A stretch of DNA of 64,000 nucleotides from Lachnospiraceae bacterium (lineage in GTDB: Bacteria; Bacillota; Clostridia; Lachnospirales; Lachnospiraceae), in contig JAUNAJ010000005.1 of NCBI GenBank assembly GCA_030527645.1, forward strand, positions 82,053 to 146,052, written 5' to 3'. A program made the translations under genes and the position numbers. Of this stretch, positions 8,731 to 18,613 are shown in pieces; within the stretch, counting starts at the first letter, position 1; the number at the start of each line of letters is the position of its first letter. The notes beneath the pieces were generated by a model that was given only the letters and a program-made list of their open reading frames with translations, did not search any database and had not been told where the DNA came from.

Positions 8731-10859
8731 ATCAGGACGATAAGTTCCGACAGGACTGGGAGGATGCACTGGAACAGGAGGAGCAGGCTGCAGAAGAAAA
8801 CAGAGAGAGGGAAAAAAAGGAGCAGGAGCAGAGAGAAAAGCCTGCGGACAGAGTCGGATCGGAGAGAAGATCAGGAAGATCAGACAGAAGCCCCGTCGGA
8901 GGAGGAAAGGATCCAAAGGGCTCAGGCCCTATGAAAAATATGCAGCTGACGCAGATCGTGATCATGGCAGCTGCCGCGCTGATGCTGATACTGGTATATT
9001 TTGGAGGGACGTCCACAGGATCTTCCTCAGAGGTCCCCTATAATCAGTTTATCAGTACGGTGGAGAACGGCAGCGTTCAGGAAGTCACGCTGCAGGGAAC
9101 GAAGATCACCTTCTACACATCAGAAGAGCTGGGAACAGAAGGAGCGGCAGCAGAGGAAGGTGTGGCAGAGACCCCATCCGGACAGAGCAGTTCGGCGACC
9201 GTTCGTTACAGCTATCAGACGAAGCTGGTGGGCGATGAGAATTCTCTCGTAGAGCTTCTGAAGGATACGGATATCACGTTCCGAAAGAAAGAACCATCTG
9301 CAATGTCAGAGGTTCTTAATCTGGTACTGAACATCGCCATTCCCCTGGTGATCTTCCTGGTGGGCATGATGTTTATCATGCGTCGATCCGGCGGAGGCGG
9401 AGTCATGGGAATCGGCAAGAGCAAGGCCAAAACCTATATACAGAAGGAGACAGGTGTTACCTTTAAGGATGTAGCCGGTGAGGACGAGGCCAAGGAATCT
9501 CTGCAGGAGGTGGTAGGCTTCCTGCATGAGCCGGAGAAATATACCCGGATCGGAGCAAAGCTTCCCAAGGGTGTTCTTCTGGTGGGACCTCCAGGAACCG
9601 GCAAAACCCTGCTGGCAAAGGCTGTGGCCGGTGAAGCCCATGCTCCATTCTTCTCCCTGTCCGGTTCGGAATTTGTTGAGATGTTTGTGGGTGTCGGTGC
9701 ATCCCGTGTTCGTGATCTTTTTGAAGAGGCAAAGAAAAATGCTCCCTGCATCATCTTTATCGATGAGATCGATGCAATCGGTAAATCCAGAGACAGCCAT
9801 ATGGGCGGCAATGACGAGAGAGAACAGACGCTGAATCAGCTGCTGGCTGAAATGGACGGCTTTGACAGCTCCAAAGGAATTCTGATCCTGGCAGCAACCA
9901 ACCGTCCCGAAATCCTGGATCCGGCACTGCTTCGTCCGGGACGCTTTGACCGCCGGGTCATTGTTGACCGGCCGGATCTCCGGGGACGTGTCAATATCCT
10001 GAAGGTGCATGCGGAAAAGGTTTCACTGGATGAGACGGTGGATCTGGATGAGATTGCTTTGGCTACATCAGGTGCTGTGGGCTCCGATCTTGCCAACATG
10101 GTGAACGAGGCAGCCATTCTTGCAGTTAAGAATGGAAGAAATGCGGTATCACAGAAGGATCTGTTTGAGGCAGTGGAAGTGGTTCTGGTTGGAAAGGAGA
10201 AGAAAGACCGTATTCTCAGTAAGGAGGAGAGACGGATCGTATCCTACCATGAGGTTGGCCATGCCCTGATCAATGCCCTTCAGAAGGATGCAGAGCCGGT
10301 CCAGAAGATCACCATCGTTCCCCGTACCATGGGAGCTCTCGGCTATGTGATGCAGGTACCGGAGGAAGAGAAATATCTGAATTCCAGAAGCGAGCTGGAG
10401 GCAATGGTCATCGGTCTTCTGGGAGGGCGTGCAGCAGAAGAGCTGGTCTTCAACAGTGTAACGACCGGTGCTTCCAATGATATCGAGAGGGCAACGAAAA
10501 TCGTTCGGGCAATGATTACCCAGTACGGTATGTCTGATACCTTCGGCCTGATGAGCCTTGCTCAGCAGCAGGATCAGTATCTGAATGGAAGAGTGGTTAT
10601 GAACTGCGGAGATGCCACGGCGGCTGAGATCGATCATGAGATCATGCAGGTGCTGAAGGAATCCTATGAGAAGGCAAAGGAGATGCTGTCCGGGAACAGG
10701 GATGTTCTGGATCGGATTGCTGATTTCCTGATCCGGCGGGAGACTATTACCGGAAAGGAATTTATGGAATTGTATCATCAGGTATTGAAGGAACGGGAAA
10801 AAAGTGATCCTGAGTACTATTTTGATGAGGAGGACGAGGAAGAACGTCCGGAGGAATAA
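8727..10859 (+). CDS. ftsH: ATP-dependent zinc metalloprotease FtsH
   Basis: Membrane-anchored AAA+ protease that degrades damaged membrane and short-lived regulatory proteins. It has 710 residues: a charged Glu/Arg-rich N-terminal extension (~1-70), span 1 at ~77-93, an extracytoplasmic domain, span 2 at ~195-217, an AAA domain with Walker A GPPGTGKT (~286-293), Walker B IIFIDEID and second region of homology '[18 protein letters not shown]', then the M41 protease domain with HEVGH (~508-512). The family norm is HEAGH; the substitution leaves the zinc ligands intact. The ~70-residue N-terminal extension is longer than in B. subtilis FtsH. The C-terminus is acidic. Confidence 0.97.
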   Translation: MNQDDKFRQDWEDALEQEEQAAEENREREKKEQEQREKPADRVGSERRSGRSDRSPVGGGKDPKGSGPMKNMQLTQIVIMAAAALMLILVYFGGTSTGSSSEVPYNQFISTVENGSVQEVTLQGTKITFYTSEELGTEGAAAEEGVAETPSGQSSSATVRYSYQTKLVGDENSLVELLKDTDITFRKKEPSAMSEVLNLVLNIAIPLVIFLVGMMFIMRRSGGGGVMGIGKSKAKTYIQKETGVTFKDVAGEDEAKESLQEVVGFLHEPEKYTRIGAKLPKGVLLVGPPGTGKTLLAKAVAGEAHAPFFSLSGSEFVEMFVGVGASRVRDLFEEAKKNAPCIIFIDEIDAIGKSRDSHMGGNDEREQTLNQLLAEMDGFDSSKGILILAATNRPEILDPALLRPGRFDRRVIVDRPDLRGRVNILKVHAEKVSLDETVDLDEIALATSGAVGSDLANMVNEAAILAVKNGRNAVSQKDLFEAVEVVLVGKEKKDRILSKEERRIVSYHEVGHALINALQKDAEPVQKITIVPRTMGALGYVMQVPEEEKYLNSRSELEAMVIGLLGGRAAEELVFNSVTTGASNDIERATKIVRAMITQYGMSDTFGLMSLAQQQDQYLNGRVVMNCGDATAAEIDHEIMQVLKESYEKAKEMLSGNRDVLDRIADFLIRRETITGKEFMELYHQVLKEREKSDPEYYFDEEDEEERPEE

Positions 10860-10887
10860 AAAGACAGCTGGTGAGGGCAGGTGAAGC

Positions 10888-12765
10888 ATGGCATTTCAGA
10901 TTGAAGAGGAATTAAAAAAACTGCCTGGAAAACCCGGTGTATATCTGATGCATGATGCAAAGGATGAGATCATATATGTAGGAAAGGCAGTCAGCCTGAA
11001 AAACAGGGTCCGTCAGTACTTTCAAAGCAGCAGAAACAAGGGGCTGAAGATTGAATCGATGGTCCCTCAGATTGCCAGATTTGAGTATATTGTAACTGAT
11101 TCGGAGCTGGAGGCACTGGTTCTGGAATGCAACCTGATCAAGGAATACAGACCAAAGTACAACACCATGCTGAAGGATGACAAGGCCTATCCTTTTATTC
11201 AGGTTACGCTGCAGGAAACCTATCCGCGGGTACTGTTTGCCCGGCAGATGAAGAAGGACAAGTCGAAGTACTTCGGTCCCTATACCAGTGCGGGGGCGGT
11301 AAAGGAAACGATTGAGCTGGTGCGAAAGCTGTACAGACTGAGGTCCTGCAGCAAGAAGCTTCCGGCTGAGCAGGGGCGAGACCGTCCCTGCCTGTACCAT
11401 CATATCCATCAGTGCAAGGCGCCCTGTCAGGGCTGGGTCACACCTGAGGCTTACAGAAAGCAGGTGGATCAGGCGCTGCGCTTCCTGAATGGAAATTTTC
11501 AGGAGGAGCTGAAGGAGCTGGAGGCTAAGATGCAGAAGGCATCCGAGGAATGGCGGTTCGAAGAGGCTGCTGAGCTGAGGGATCTGATCGAAAGTGTGAA
11601 GAGGATCGGTGAGCATCAGAAGATCACTGTAGGAAATGGTGAGGAAAGGGATGTCATCGCTCTTGCAGAGGAAGGCTCTGATGCTGTGGTGCAGGTGTTC
11701 TTTGTCAGAGACGGAAAGATCATCGGGAGAGAGCATTATTTTCTCAGGACGGCTCCCGGAGAGACCAGAGGAGACTGCATGCTTTCTTTTTTGAAGCAGT
11801 ATTATGCCGGAACCCCCTTTATCCCAAGGGAAATCCTGCTATCGGATGAGGTGGAGGAGAAGGAGATCCTTGAATCCTTCCTGACTCAGAAGCGGGGACA
11901 TGCAGTACACATTCTGGTACCGAAGAAAGGAACCAAGGAAAAACTTGTCCTGCTGGCAAAGCGCAATGCATCCATTGTTCTGGAACAGGACAGAGAGCGG
12001 CTGAAACGAGAGGAAGGCCGTACCATCGGAGCGATACATCAGATCGGTGAATGGCTGGGAATGGAGCCGCCGAAACGGATCGAGGCCTACGACATCTCCA
12101 ATATCAGCGGTTTTCAATCGGTTGGTTCAATGGTCGTATACGAGAAGGGAAAACCTAAAAGGGCAGATTACAGAAAGTTTCGGATCAAAACAGTGGAAGG
12201 CCCCAATGACTATGCCAGTATGGAGGAAGTGCTGAGCAGAAGATTCAAGAGAGGTCTTCAGGAGGATTCCGGCTTTGAAGTGCTGCCGGATCTGATCATG
12301 ATGGACGGTGGACGGGGACAGGTGAATATCTGTCTTCAGGTGCTGGATCAGCTGGGGCTCAAGATCCCTGTATGCGGAATGGTGAAGGATGATCATCATC
12401 GAACCAGAGGACTCTATTACAATAATATAGAAATTCCCATTGACACATCCGGTGAGGGTTTTCACCTGATCACAAGGATTCAGGATGAGGCACACAGATT
12501 TGCCATTGAATACCATAGACTTCTGCGCAGCAAGGGGCAGGTGCATTCTGTTCTGGACGATATCCCCCATGTGGGACCGGCCAGAAGAAAGGAGCTGATG
12601 AAGCACTATCAGAGTCTGGAGGCAGTCAAAGAGGCATCGGTAGAGGAACTGAAACAGCTGTCTTCCATGAATGAACGGGCAGCGCAGTCTGTGTATGATT
12701 TTCTGCATGGAACCGGCATGAATGAGGAAAAGAAGGGAGAGACAAATGCAAAAGAAGAAAATTGA
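10888..12765 (+). CDS. uvrC: Excinuclease ABC subunit C
   Basis: Makes both incisions in nucleotide excision repair after UvrAB loads on damage. The 625-residue protein has the family order: GIY-YIG nuclease domain at the N-terminus (GVYLMHD...IIYVGKA, ~17-34), a UVR coiled-coil motif for UvrB contact (~200-235), an RNase H-like endonuclease domain with 'AYDISNISG' (~390) and '[10 protein letters not shown]' (~470), and a C-terminal helix-hairpin-helix pair (~555-610, '[16 protein letters not shown]'). It lies 28 bases after ftsH and overlaps the hprK start, so the three are likely co-transcribed. Confidence 0.97.
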   Translation: MAFQIEEELKKLPGKPGVYLMHDAKDEIIYVGKAVSLKNRVRQYFQSSRNKGLKIESMVPQIARFEYIVTDSELEALVLECNLIKEYRPKYNTMLKDDKAYPFIQVTLQETYPRVLFARQMKKDKSKYFGPYTSAGAVKETIELVRKLYRLRSCSKKLPAEQGRDRPCLYHHIHQCKAPCQGWVTPEAYRKQVDQALRFLNGNFQEELKELEAKMQKASEEWRFEEAAELRDLIESVKRIGEHQKITVGNGEERDVIALAEEGSDAVVQVFFVRDGKIIGREHYFLRTAPGETRGDCMLSFLKQYYAGTPFIPREILLSDEVEEKEILESFLTQKRGHAVHILVPKKGTKEKLVLLAKRNASIVLEQDRERLKREEGRTIGAIHQIGEWLGMEPPKRIEAYDISNISGFQSVGSMVVYEKGKPKRADYRKFRIKTVEGPNDYASMEEVLSRRFKRGLQEDSGFEVLPDLIMMDGGRGQVNICLQVLDQLGLKIPVCGMVKDDHHRTRGLYYNNIEIPIDTSGEGFHLITRIQDEAHRFAIEYHRLLRSKGQVHSVLDDIPHVGPARRKELMKHYQSLEAVKEASVEELKQLSSMNERAAQSVYDFLHGTGMNEEKKGETNAKEEN

Positions 12766-13684
12766 GCTTCAGAAGGTAATGGAATCCATGAAGCTGGTGA
12801 ATATGACACCGGAGATCGATCTGGCGGAGCGGTACATTACCGTACCGGAGCTGAATCGTCCGGCATTGCAGCTGGCGGGATATTTTGAGCATTTCGAGAA
12901 GGAACGTGTTCAGGTGATCGGATACGTAGAGTATACGTATCTGGACAGTCTCGGAGAAGAAAGAAAATATGAAGCCTACGAGGAGCTGATCTCCCGGGGA
13001 GTTCCCTGCGTGATCTTTACCACAGAGGTGATTCCGTCTCAGCGGTATCTGGATCTTGCCATGCAGTATCAGGTACCTACCTTTACTACAAAAAGAAGCA
13101 CCTCTTCCTTCTCTGCAGAACTGATGCGGTGGCTTGGTGTACAGCTGGCACCTACCATTTCGATCCATGGCGTACTGGTGGATGTAATGGGTGAGGGTAT
13201 CCTGATCATGGGTGAAAGCGGCATCGGAAAGTCTGAGGCGGCTCTGGAGCTTGTAAAGCGAGGACATCGACTGGTCAGTGACGATGTGGTTGAGATCAGC
13301 CGTGTATCAGAGGTTACGCTGGTTGGTTCTGCACCTGATATTACAAGGCACTTTATTGAGCTCCGCGGAATCGGAATCATCGATGTAAAGACGTTGTTCG
13401 GTATCCAGAGTGTTGAGAATACAAAATCCATCGATCTGGTGATCCAGCTGGAGGACTGGGACAAGGATAAGGAGTACGACCGCATGGGACTGGAGGAGCA
13501 GTATATTGAATTCCTGGGGAATAAGGTTGTTTCCCATACTCTTCCTGTTCGTCCGGGCCGAAATCTTGCGATCATCGTTGAGACAGCAGCGATCAATCAC
13601 AGACAGAAGAAGATGGGCTATAATGCAGCGAAGGAGCTGTACCGCCGTGTTACAGATAATCTGGCAAAAAAACGTCAGCAGTAG
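12746..13684 (+). CDS. hprK: HPr kinase/phosphorylase
   Basis: Phosphorylates and dephosphorylates the regulatory serine of HPr-type proteins, controlling carbon catabolite repression in Firmicutes. 312 residues from ATG 12746, which has AAGAAGGGAGAG ahead of it and overlaps uvrC by 20 bases; a longer frame from 12722 lacks a site. The N-terminal domain is followed by the P-loop GESGIGKS near residue 159 and the HprK signature '[18 protein letters not shown]' (~202-220). The only HPr-like gene in the window (47415-47654, minus) keeps the target serine but not the PTS histidine. Transcription ends at a perfect 23-bp hairpin. Confidence 0.96.
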   Translation: MQKKKIELQKVMESMKLVNMTPEIDLAERYITVPELNRPALQLAGYFEHFEKERVQVIGYVEYTYLDSLGEERKYEAYEELISRGVPCVIFTTEVIPSQRYLDLAMQYQVPTFTTKRSTSSFSAELMRWLGVQLAPTISIHGVLVDVMGEGILIMGESGIGKSEAALELVKRGHRLVSDDVVEISRVSEVTLVGSAPDITRHFIELRGIGIIDVKTLFGIQSVENTKSIDLVIQLEDWDKDKEYDRMGLEEQYIEFLGNKVVSHTLPVRPGRNLAIIVETAAINHRQKKMGYNAAKELYRRVTDNLAKKRQQ

Positions 13685-13734
13685 GCAGCCGGCGAAGAGG
13701 ACCGGATAGGAAATCCGGGAAGAAATAACTGAAA

Positions 13735-13787
13735 AGCAGCAAAAAGGAAAGGATCGCGTTCTGTGCGATCCTTTCCTTTTTGCTGCT
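13735..13787. terminator. Bidirectional terminator, perfect 23-bp stem
   Basis: Arms 13735-13757 and 13765-13787 are exact complements around loop GTTCTGT; internal A5 and T5 tracts make it plausible for hprK (+) and the penicillin-binding protein gene (-). Confidence 0.88.
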
Positions 13788-13811
13788 ATATATCCTGGTC
13801 AGATCATTCAA

Positions 13812-16337
13812 TCATTCTCCGAAAGACGATTCCTGCGTGTCATCAGAATGATCGTCTTCGTTTTCATCCGGTTCATCATGCTGATCCTCATCTCTGTTTG
13901 CATCCTCATCATCGTCTTCGTCCGGAGCCGGAGTCGGAGTCGGAGTAGGAGTGGCAGTCGGAGCCGGTGTCGGAGTCGGAGTAGGTGCTACATAGCACTG
14001 CGTACAGGTGCTTCCCGGTATCGTGCTTGTATCAAAGTATTCTGTGATCGTGCTGCAGCCCCTTCCTGCAAGGAGGCCTGTTCTGGCACAGAGCGTTGTC
14101 TGCTGCACTGTCTCCGGCACAGAGAAGGATTGATTGAACAGCTGCTTTTCCTCAGTGATCCTGTTCATGACACTGGTCCACAGAGTTTTATGGAAATTCC
14201 TGTATTCCTCCGGAAGTTCCACACTGACATCACAGCCGGCCCAGATGGCAGAGGTATAATAGGGAGTAAAGCCTGCAAAGACCAGATCTCTGTATACAGA
14301 GGTGGTACCGGTTTTGCCGGCAACCGTCATGTTATCCAGCTGAAACTCAACACCGGTGCCGTAGCTGACGACATCTTCCATGGCGCTGGTCAGCAGATAA
14401 GCAGTGCTTTCGCTGAGAACTCTGGACTGGATCAGTGTGTGGTCCAGGATCACATTGCCGGAGGAATCCTCTACTCTTGTGTAGAAGGTCGGTGCAGTGT
14501 AGATTCCCTGGTTGGCGATCATTGCATAAGCAGCTGTCAGCTCCAGATTGCTGACACCGTTGGTAATTCCTCCGAGCGCCAGGGGCTGGATCACATCGTT
14601 TGCTTCCGCTGTAGGATCTGCAACCAGCTTTTCGAAGCCCATTTTCAGAAGATACTCGATACCGGTTTCCGGAGTGATCTCATCCAGTACCTTCACGGCA
14701 GGAATATTATAGGAATTCTGGATCGCGGTACGGATCGTCACATCACCGTGGTAGGCATTGTCTGCATTATGAATAGGACTTCCGTCTGAGTAGTTGTAGG
14801 GCTCATCTGCAAGTACGGTGGCAAGTGTAATCTCACCCAGATCAAGAGCCGGCCCATAGGTGGACAGGATCTTAAAGGTGGAACCGGGCTGGCGGTAGGA
14901 ATCGGTCGCTCGGTTCAGAGTAAGGCTTGCTGTTTTTTCGCCGCGGCCTCCAACAATGCCAAGAACATAGGAATTGGTCTGATCCAGAACTGTCATCGCT
15001 GCCTGAGGCTGCGGTGTGCAGGTATGCCATTCGGCAATGATTTCGTCTGTCCCTACCACTGCTGCCTTGTACTGTTCAATATAGCTGACGGCCTCTTCCT
15101 CCGTGTCAAAGATCAGGTCAAAGTCCGGATCAAAATTCCTGAAATACAGCTGCAGCATCTCGCGGCTGTAATTCTGCAGCGTTCCGTCCTGGCTCTGAAC
15201 GGTCATAGCCCAGTCGAGGGCAACAGTTACCGTTTCCGGATAATTGGCCTCGTTCTGAAATTCCTCATCCATGATCGCCTGGATCGTCGAATCCTGCGTA
15301 GTATAGATCCGAAGACCGCCGCTGTAGATCGCATTGTTTGCCTGTACCTCTGTGTATCCCTTCTGCTCCATCAGATCCTTCTTCAGCTGAACGATGGTTT
15401 CGTCGACAAAATAGGAATAGGGCTCTTCCGTCGGAGTGGTCTCTGAATGCATGGCAATTCTTTCATAGACGGAATCGGCTAGTGCCTCCCGGTACTGTTC
15501 TTCCGTAATATATTCCTGCTCCAGCATGTCACCCAGTACCTTTTCCCGGCGAATTGCATTGTTTTCCGGATAGGTAATGGGATTCCACTTTGTGGGATTC
15601 TGAGGAATGGCTGCAAGTACTGCGCATTCAGAGAGAGTAAGGTCGGAGCTTTCCTTTCCGAAGTACTTCTCCGCTGCTGTCTGGATTCCGTAGCAGCCGG
15701 ATCCGAAGTTCACGGTGTTCAGATAGTTTTCCAGAATGACTGCCTTGGTATCCCTTCCGTCGGCAGTCAGGGCAGCCTCCAGCTTTACCGCCAGGTACTG
15801 TTCCTGGAGCTTTCGCTTGATGCTCTGGATCCGCGTCTCTTCTGTCCAGTCTGTAAAGACATTATTTTTCAGCAGCTGCTGGGTAATGGTGCTGGCACCC
15901 TCCGTTCGGCGAAGTCCTGTGCTGATGGCAACCGCTACCGCACGAAGCATTCCCTGGGGGTCAATACCGTTGTGGGTATAGAAACGGGAATCCTCGATCG
16001 CAACGATGGCATGCTGCATGTCCTCAGGAATCTCGCTGATGGATACTGAGACTCTGTTTCCTTCAGAGGAATTCAGCTGCTGGATCAGAGTACCCTGAGA
16101 ATCATAGATCATGGTAGCCTGGCCCAGAGGCATGATATTTACATCTTCAATGTCCGGTGCACTGTCGATGGTTCCCCGGTACGCACCGATACCCAGCATC
16201 GTTCCTGTTACGATTACAGCTGCGATCACAAACAGGACAATCCGGAGGGCAGAGACACCTGCACTTTTTCCCAGCATTTCGGAGCGGGAATCCAGCTCCT
16301 TCAGCCGTTTCTTAACTCCCTTTCTTCCAAGATTCAT
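13812..16337 (-). CDS. Class A penicillin-binding protein (PBP1a-type)
   Basis: Bifunctional peptidoglycan synthase, 841 residues. A cytoplasmic basic N-terminus leads to one membrane anchor (~30-52). The GT51 glycosyltransferase domain has EDSRFYTHNGIDP (~112-125) and 'GASTITQQLLKN'. The transpeptidase domain carries S-T-F-K (in RQPGSTFKILS), S-Y-N (NSYNIPA) and K-T-G-T (AGKTGTTS). The tail is unusual: a Pro-Thr/Pro-Ala repeat of about 27 residues followed by ~37 very acidic residues (ends TQESSFGE). AGGAGG sits at the expected distance from the ATG on the minus strand. It is transcribed alone, between a shared terminator and a divergent region. It may be called pbpA, ponA or mrcA; I leave the symbol open. 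Confidence 0.95.
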   Translation of the reverse strand: MNLGRKGVKKRLKELDSRSEMLGKSAGVSALRIVLFVIAAVIVTGTMLGIGAYRGTIDSAPDIEDVNIMPLGQATMIYDSQGTLIQQLNSSEGNRVSVSISEIPEDMQHAIVAIEDSRFYTHNGIDPQGMLRAVAVAISTGLRRTEGASTITQQLLKNNVFTDWTEETRIQSIKRKLQEQYLAVKLEAALTADGRDTKAVILENYLNTVNFGSGCYGIQTAAEKYFGKESSDLTLSECAVLAAIPQNPTKWNPITYPENNAIRREKVLGDMLEQEYITEEQYREALADSVYERIAMHSETTPTEEPYSYFVDETIVQLKKDLMEQKGYTEVQANNAIYSGGLRIYTTQDSTIQAIMDEEFQNEANYPETVTVALDWAMTVQSQDGTLQNYSREMLQLYFRNFDPDFDLIFDTEEEAVSYIEQYKAAVVGTDEIIAEWHTCTPQPQAAMTVLDQTNSYVLGIVGGRGEKTASLTLNRATDSYRQPGSTFKILSTYGPALDLGEITLATVLADEPYNYSDGSPIHNADNAYHGDVTIRTAIQNSYNIPAVKVLDEITPETGIEYLLKMGFEKLVADPTAEANDVIQPLALGGITNGVSNLELTAAYAMIANQGIYTAPTFYTRVEDSSGNVILDHTLIQSRVLSESTAYLLTSAMEDVVSYGTGVEFQLDNMTVAGKTGTTSVYRDLVFAGFTPYYTSAIWAGCDVSVELPEEYRNFHKTLWTSVMNRITEEKQLFNQSFSVPETVQQTTLCARTGLLAGRGCSTITEYFDTSTIPGSTCTQCYVAPTPTPTPAPTATPTPTPTPAPDEDDDEDANRDEDQHDEPDENEDDHSDDTQESSFGE
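13917..13990 (-). repeat. Short tandem repeat encoding the PT/PA-rich tail
   Basis: Repeating units of the type GGAGTC/GGAGTA/GGAGCC on the plus strand code for alternating Pro-Thr and Pro-Ala on the minus strand. Such a tract can gain or lose units in frame. Confidence 0.8.
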
Positions 16338-16648
16338 ATGTTACCTCCTTTGGGGTGATCTGCTCATGCATGTACGGAGTCAAAACTCAGCACCTGAAGA
16401 GGTGGGAGCCTGTACTCCTGAGATGACCGTTCTTCCCGGAATTATAGAAGAATAATCAGCTTCAGTATAACAAAATTCATATTATAAGGAAAGCATCACG
16501 AAAAAATTCACATTTGCGTGCACTGTGAACGTTACTGTTCCCGGGAAACCTCCCCTTCATGCTTCGTAATGTACACAGAGTGCTAGTTTACAGTGGAAAT
16601 GAGCTGAGTTCCTATGATATCATGATGGAACAGAGAGGAGAGGAGTCT
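16338..16648. other. Divergent intergenic region with an IS-like hairpin
   Basis: 311 bases between the divergent penicillin-binding protein and YigZ genes. An A+T-rich core near 16450-16510 contains several TATAAT-like boxes on the minus strand but no -35/-10 pair I would defend. A hairpin at 16385-16407 has the form CTC-AG-CACCT-GAAG-AGGTG-G-GAG and resembles one at 59221-59243. No gene is seen. Confidence 0.5.
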
Positions 16649-17320
16649 ATGCAAGAAAGCTACAGAACCGTCTATAGGGGCGGTACAGGAGAGATTGTTG
16701 AGAAAAAATCCCGTTTCATCGCAGATATCCGTCTGGCGGAAACGGAGGAGGAGGCACTTGCCTTCATAGAATCAAAGAAAAAGCAGTACTGGGATGCCAG
16801 ACATCACTGCTTTGCCTATATCATCGGAGACCAGGAGCAGACGGTGCGGGCAAGTGACGACGGAGAACCATCCGGTACAGCCGGAAGACCCATGCTGGCT
16901 GTACTGCAGGGGGAAGGCTTGAAAAATGTAGTGGCTGTTGTGACCAGATATTTCGGCGGAACGCTCCTTGGCACGGGAGGTCTTGTAAAGGCGTATTCCC
17001 AGGCAGTGCAGGAGGGACTGAAGGAGAGCATCCTGATTGATAAAAAATTAGGTGCTATTCTTAAGATCGGGACAGATTATACCGGTCTTGGGAAAATCCA
17101 GTACCTGATGGGGCAGAGAGGGATTCCACTGCTGGCTTCGGAATATACAGAAAGCGTATCGCTGGATGCCATGGTGCCGGTTGCAGAAGAGCAGGCCTTC
17201 CGCGCAGAGCTGGTGGATGCCACCAGCGGAGCAGTGAAAATCGAAAAAGCTGATACATGCTATTATGCGGAGCTGAATGGCGGGATTCTGTTTGGCGGAG
17301 CATTGAACGGAGAACAGTAA
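16649..17320 (+). CDS. yigZ: YigZ/IMPACT family protein
   Basis: Conserved protein of the YigZ/IMPACT family, linked to translation or ribosome function in other organisms, exact role unresolved. 223 residues from ATG 16649, chosen because GGAGAGGAG precedes it; upstream in-frame codons lack a site. The N-terminal UPF0029 domain shows 'EKKSRFIADI' (~17), 'DARHHCFAYIIGD' (~48-60), 'SDDGEPSGTAGRPML' (~68-82) and 'VVTRYFGGTLLGTGGLVKAYS' split over ~95-117. A C-terminal DUF1949-type domain follows. It is monocistronic with a perfect 19-bp terminator. Confidence 0.94.
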   Translation: MQESYRTVYRGGTGEIVEKKSRFIADIRLAETEEEALAFIESKKKQYWDARHHCFAYIIGDQEQTVRASDDGEPSGTAGRPMLAVLQGEGLKNVVAVVTRYFGGTLLGTGGLVKAYSQAVQEGLKESILIDKKLGAILKIGTDYTGLGKIQYLMGQRGIPLLASEYTESVSLDAMVPVAEEQAFRAELVDATSGAVKIEKADTCYYAELNGGILFGGALNGEQ

Positions 17321-17360
17321 AAAACAGCTGCAGTTCACGGGGAACTGCAGCTGTTTTTTA
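17318..17360. terminator. Bidirectional terminator after yigZ
   Basis: Perfect 19-bp stem 17318-17336 with 17342-17360, loop ACGGG, A6/T6 at the base. Serves yigZ and the convergent cyclophilin gene. Confidence 0.9.
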
Positions 17361-17380
17361 CTGCTCAGATGGTACTGCAT

Positions 17381-17412
17381 GCAAAGCGAATGTCCGGAGG
17401 ACGTTCTTTTGC
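17381..17412. repeat. Palindromic element, copy 1
   Basis: GCAAA, then GAATGTCC, loop GGA, GGACGTTC, then TTTGC. The inner and outer arms pair. A near-identical element is at 62773-62806. Confidence 0.6.
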
Positions 17413-17467
17413 TTTCCGATGGACTTTGGATCAAAGGTCAGGAACTCTGCAGTAAGCAGCTCTGTTA

Positions 17468-17986
17468 TTATACGGTTTCCGGCGCGGGGTAATCTACTCC
17501 CTGGGTATCAACAGTCATAGAAGCAATCTTCTGCTCTGTCTTCGGACGGTCACGGAAGTCTGTTTTTACTGCAGCAATGGCATTCACCACATCCAGACCT
17601 TCAATTACTTTACCAAAGGCTGCATAGGAGCCGTCCAGGTGGGGAGAAGTCTGATGCATGATGAAGAACTGGCTACCTGCAGAGTCCGGATGCATTGCTC
17701 TTGCCATGGACAGAACACCTGGGGTATGAGCCAGATCGTTCTTGAAGCCGTTCTGAGCAAACTCGCCCTTGATGGAATAACCCGGGCCGCCGGTTCCTGT
17801 TCCCTGAGGACATCCGCCCTGGATCATGAAGCCGGAGATCACACGGTGGAAAATCAGACCGTCATAAAAGCCCTTCTGGACAAGGCTGATAAAATTGTTT
17901 ACAGTATTGGGTGCGATTTCAGGATACAGCTCTGCTTTCATTACGGAGCCGTCTGCCATTGTGATCGTTACGATTGGATTAGACAT
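17468..17986 (-). CDS. Cyclophilin-type peptidyl-prolyl isomerase
   Basis: Catalyses cis-trans isomerisation of prolyl bonds in protein folding. 172 residues from the ATG at 17986, which has AAAGGAG upstream on the minus strand; the frame continues upstream but without a site. Core motifs: 'IAPNTVNNFISLVQKGFYDG' (~23-42), 'IFHRVISGFMIQGG' (~45-58, catalytic Arg), 'GVLSMARA' and 'GSQFFI' (~95-108), and 'LDGSYAAFGKVIEG' (~115). No signal peptide or membrane span, so it is cytoplasmic. It has its own promoter at 18066-18094 and shares the terminator at 17318-17360. Confidence 0.95.
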   Translation of the reverse strand: MSNPIVTITMADGSVMKAELYPEIAPNTVNNFISLVQKGFYDGLIFHRVISGFMIQGGCPQGTGTGGPGYSIKGEFAQNGFKNDLAHTPGVLSMARAMHPDSAGSQFFIMHQTSPHLDGSYAAFGKVIEGLDVVNAIAAVKTDFRDRPKTEQKIASMTVDTQGVDYPAPETV

Positions 17987-18065
17987 AGAAATTCTCCTTT
18001 GCTGATTACGTATGAATGATTCAGGCTGTTCTGACCGATGTTCATTGAGCCTGCACTTTGTATCT

Positions 18066-18094
18066 ATTATATCCGCCGGCAGATGGGATGGCAA
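18066..18094 (-). promoter_or_regulatory. Promoter for the cyclophilin gene
   Basis: On the minus strand: -35 TTGCCA (18094-18089), 17-bp spacer, -10 TATAAT (18071-18066). Confidence 0.75.
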
Positions 18095-18102
18095 GCCGTT
18101 CC

Positions 18103-18131
18103 TTGCGAAGAGCCTGCTCTTGTGCTATGAT
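18103..18131 (+). promoter_or_regulatory. Promoter for tsaE-tsaB-rimI
   Basis: -35 TTGCGA (18103-18108), 17-bp spacer ending TGC (extended -10), -10 TATGAT (18126-18131). It lies 8 bases from the divergent cyclophilin -35 box. Confidence 0.7.
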
Positions 18132-18175
18132 ACGGTAGCAGTAACCAGGATACTTGATTATAAGGAAGAATACTT

Positions 18176-18613
18176 ATGCAGCAATTTGACACAAATTCCC
18201 CGGAGGAGACCTGGCAGCTGGCGAAAAAGCTGGCAGAGCGAGCACTTCCGGGGCAGATCTATACATTGAACGGCGACCTGGGCGTTGGAAAAACTGTGTT
18301 TACCCAGGGAATGGCAGCAGGTCTTGGAATTACAGAGCCTGTGAACAGCCCTACATTTACCATTGTGCAGGAATATACGGATGGCCGTCTGCCTCTGTAT
18401 CACTTTGATGTCTATCGGATCGGAGATCCGGAGGAGATGGAAGAGATCGGGTACGATGACTATTTCTTTGGAGAAGGAATTACGCTGATCGAGTGGGCTG
18501 AACTGATCGATGAACTGATTCCGGAAAACCGGATCCGGATTACCATTGAGAAGGATCCGGAGAAGGGCTTTGATTACAGACGGATCACGATAGAAGGGAT
18601 GGAACAGATATGA
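18176..18613 (+). CDS. tsaE: tRNA t6A37 synthesis ATPase TsaE
   Basis: ATPase of the TsaBDE complex that makes N6-threonylcarbamoyladenosine at position 37 of ANN-decoding tRNAs. 145 residues. Walker A GDLGVGKT is at ~33-40; 'VNSPTFTIVQEY' (~56-67), 'HFDVYRIGDPEE' (~76) and the Walker B-like 'ITLIEWAELI' (~101) are all family hallmarks. It has a promoter immediately upstream and overlaps tsaB by 4 bases. The third partner gene, tsaD, is not in this window. Confidence 0.96.
   Translation: MQQFDTNSPEETWQLAKKLAERALPGQIYTLNGDLGVGKTVFTQGMAAGLGITEPVNSPTFTIVQEYTDGRLPLYHFDVYRIGDPEEMEEIGYDDYFFGEGITLIEWAELIDELIPENRIRITIEKDPEKGFDYRRITIEGMEQI

Noticed and set aside
13848..14789. Plus-strand frame coding for an Arg-Ser repeat protein
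   Set aside because: It is the antisense reading of the Pro-Thr repeat and transpeptidase domain of the penicillin-binding protein, which has all catalytic motifs.
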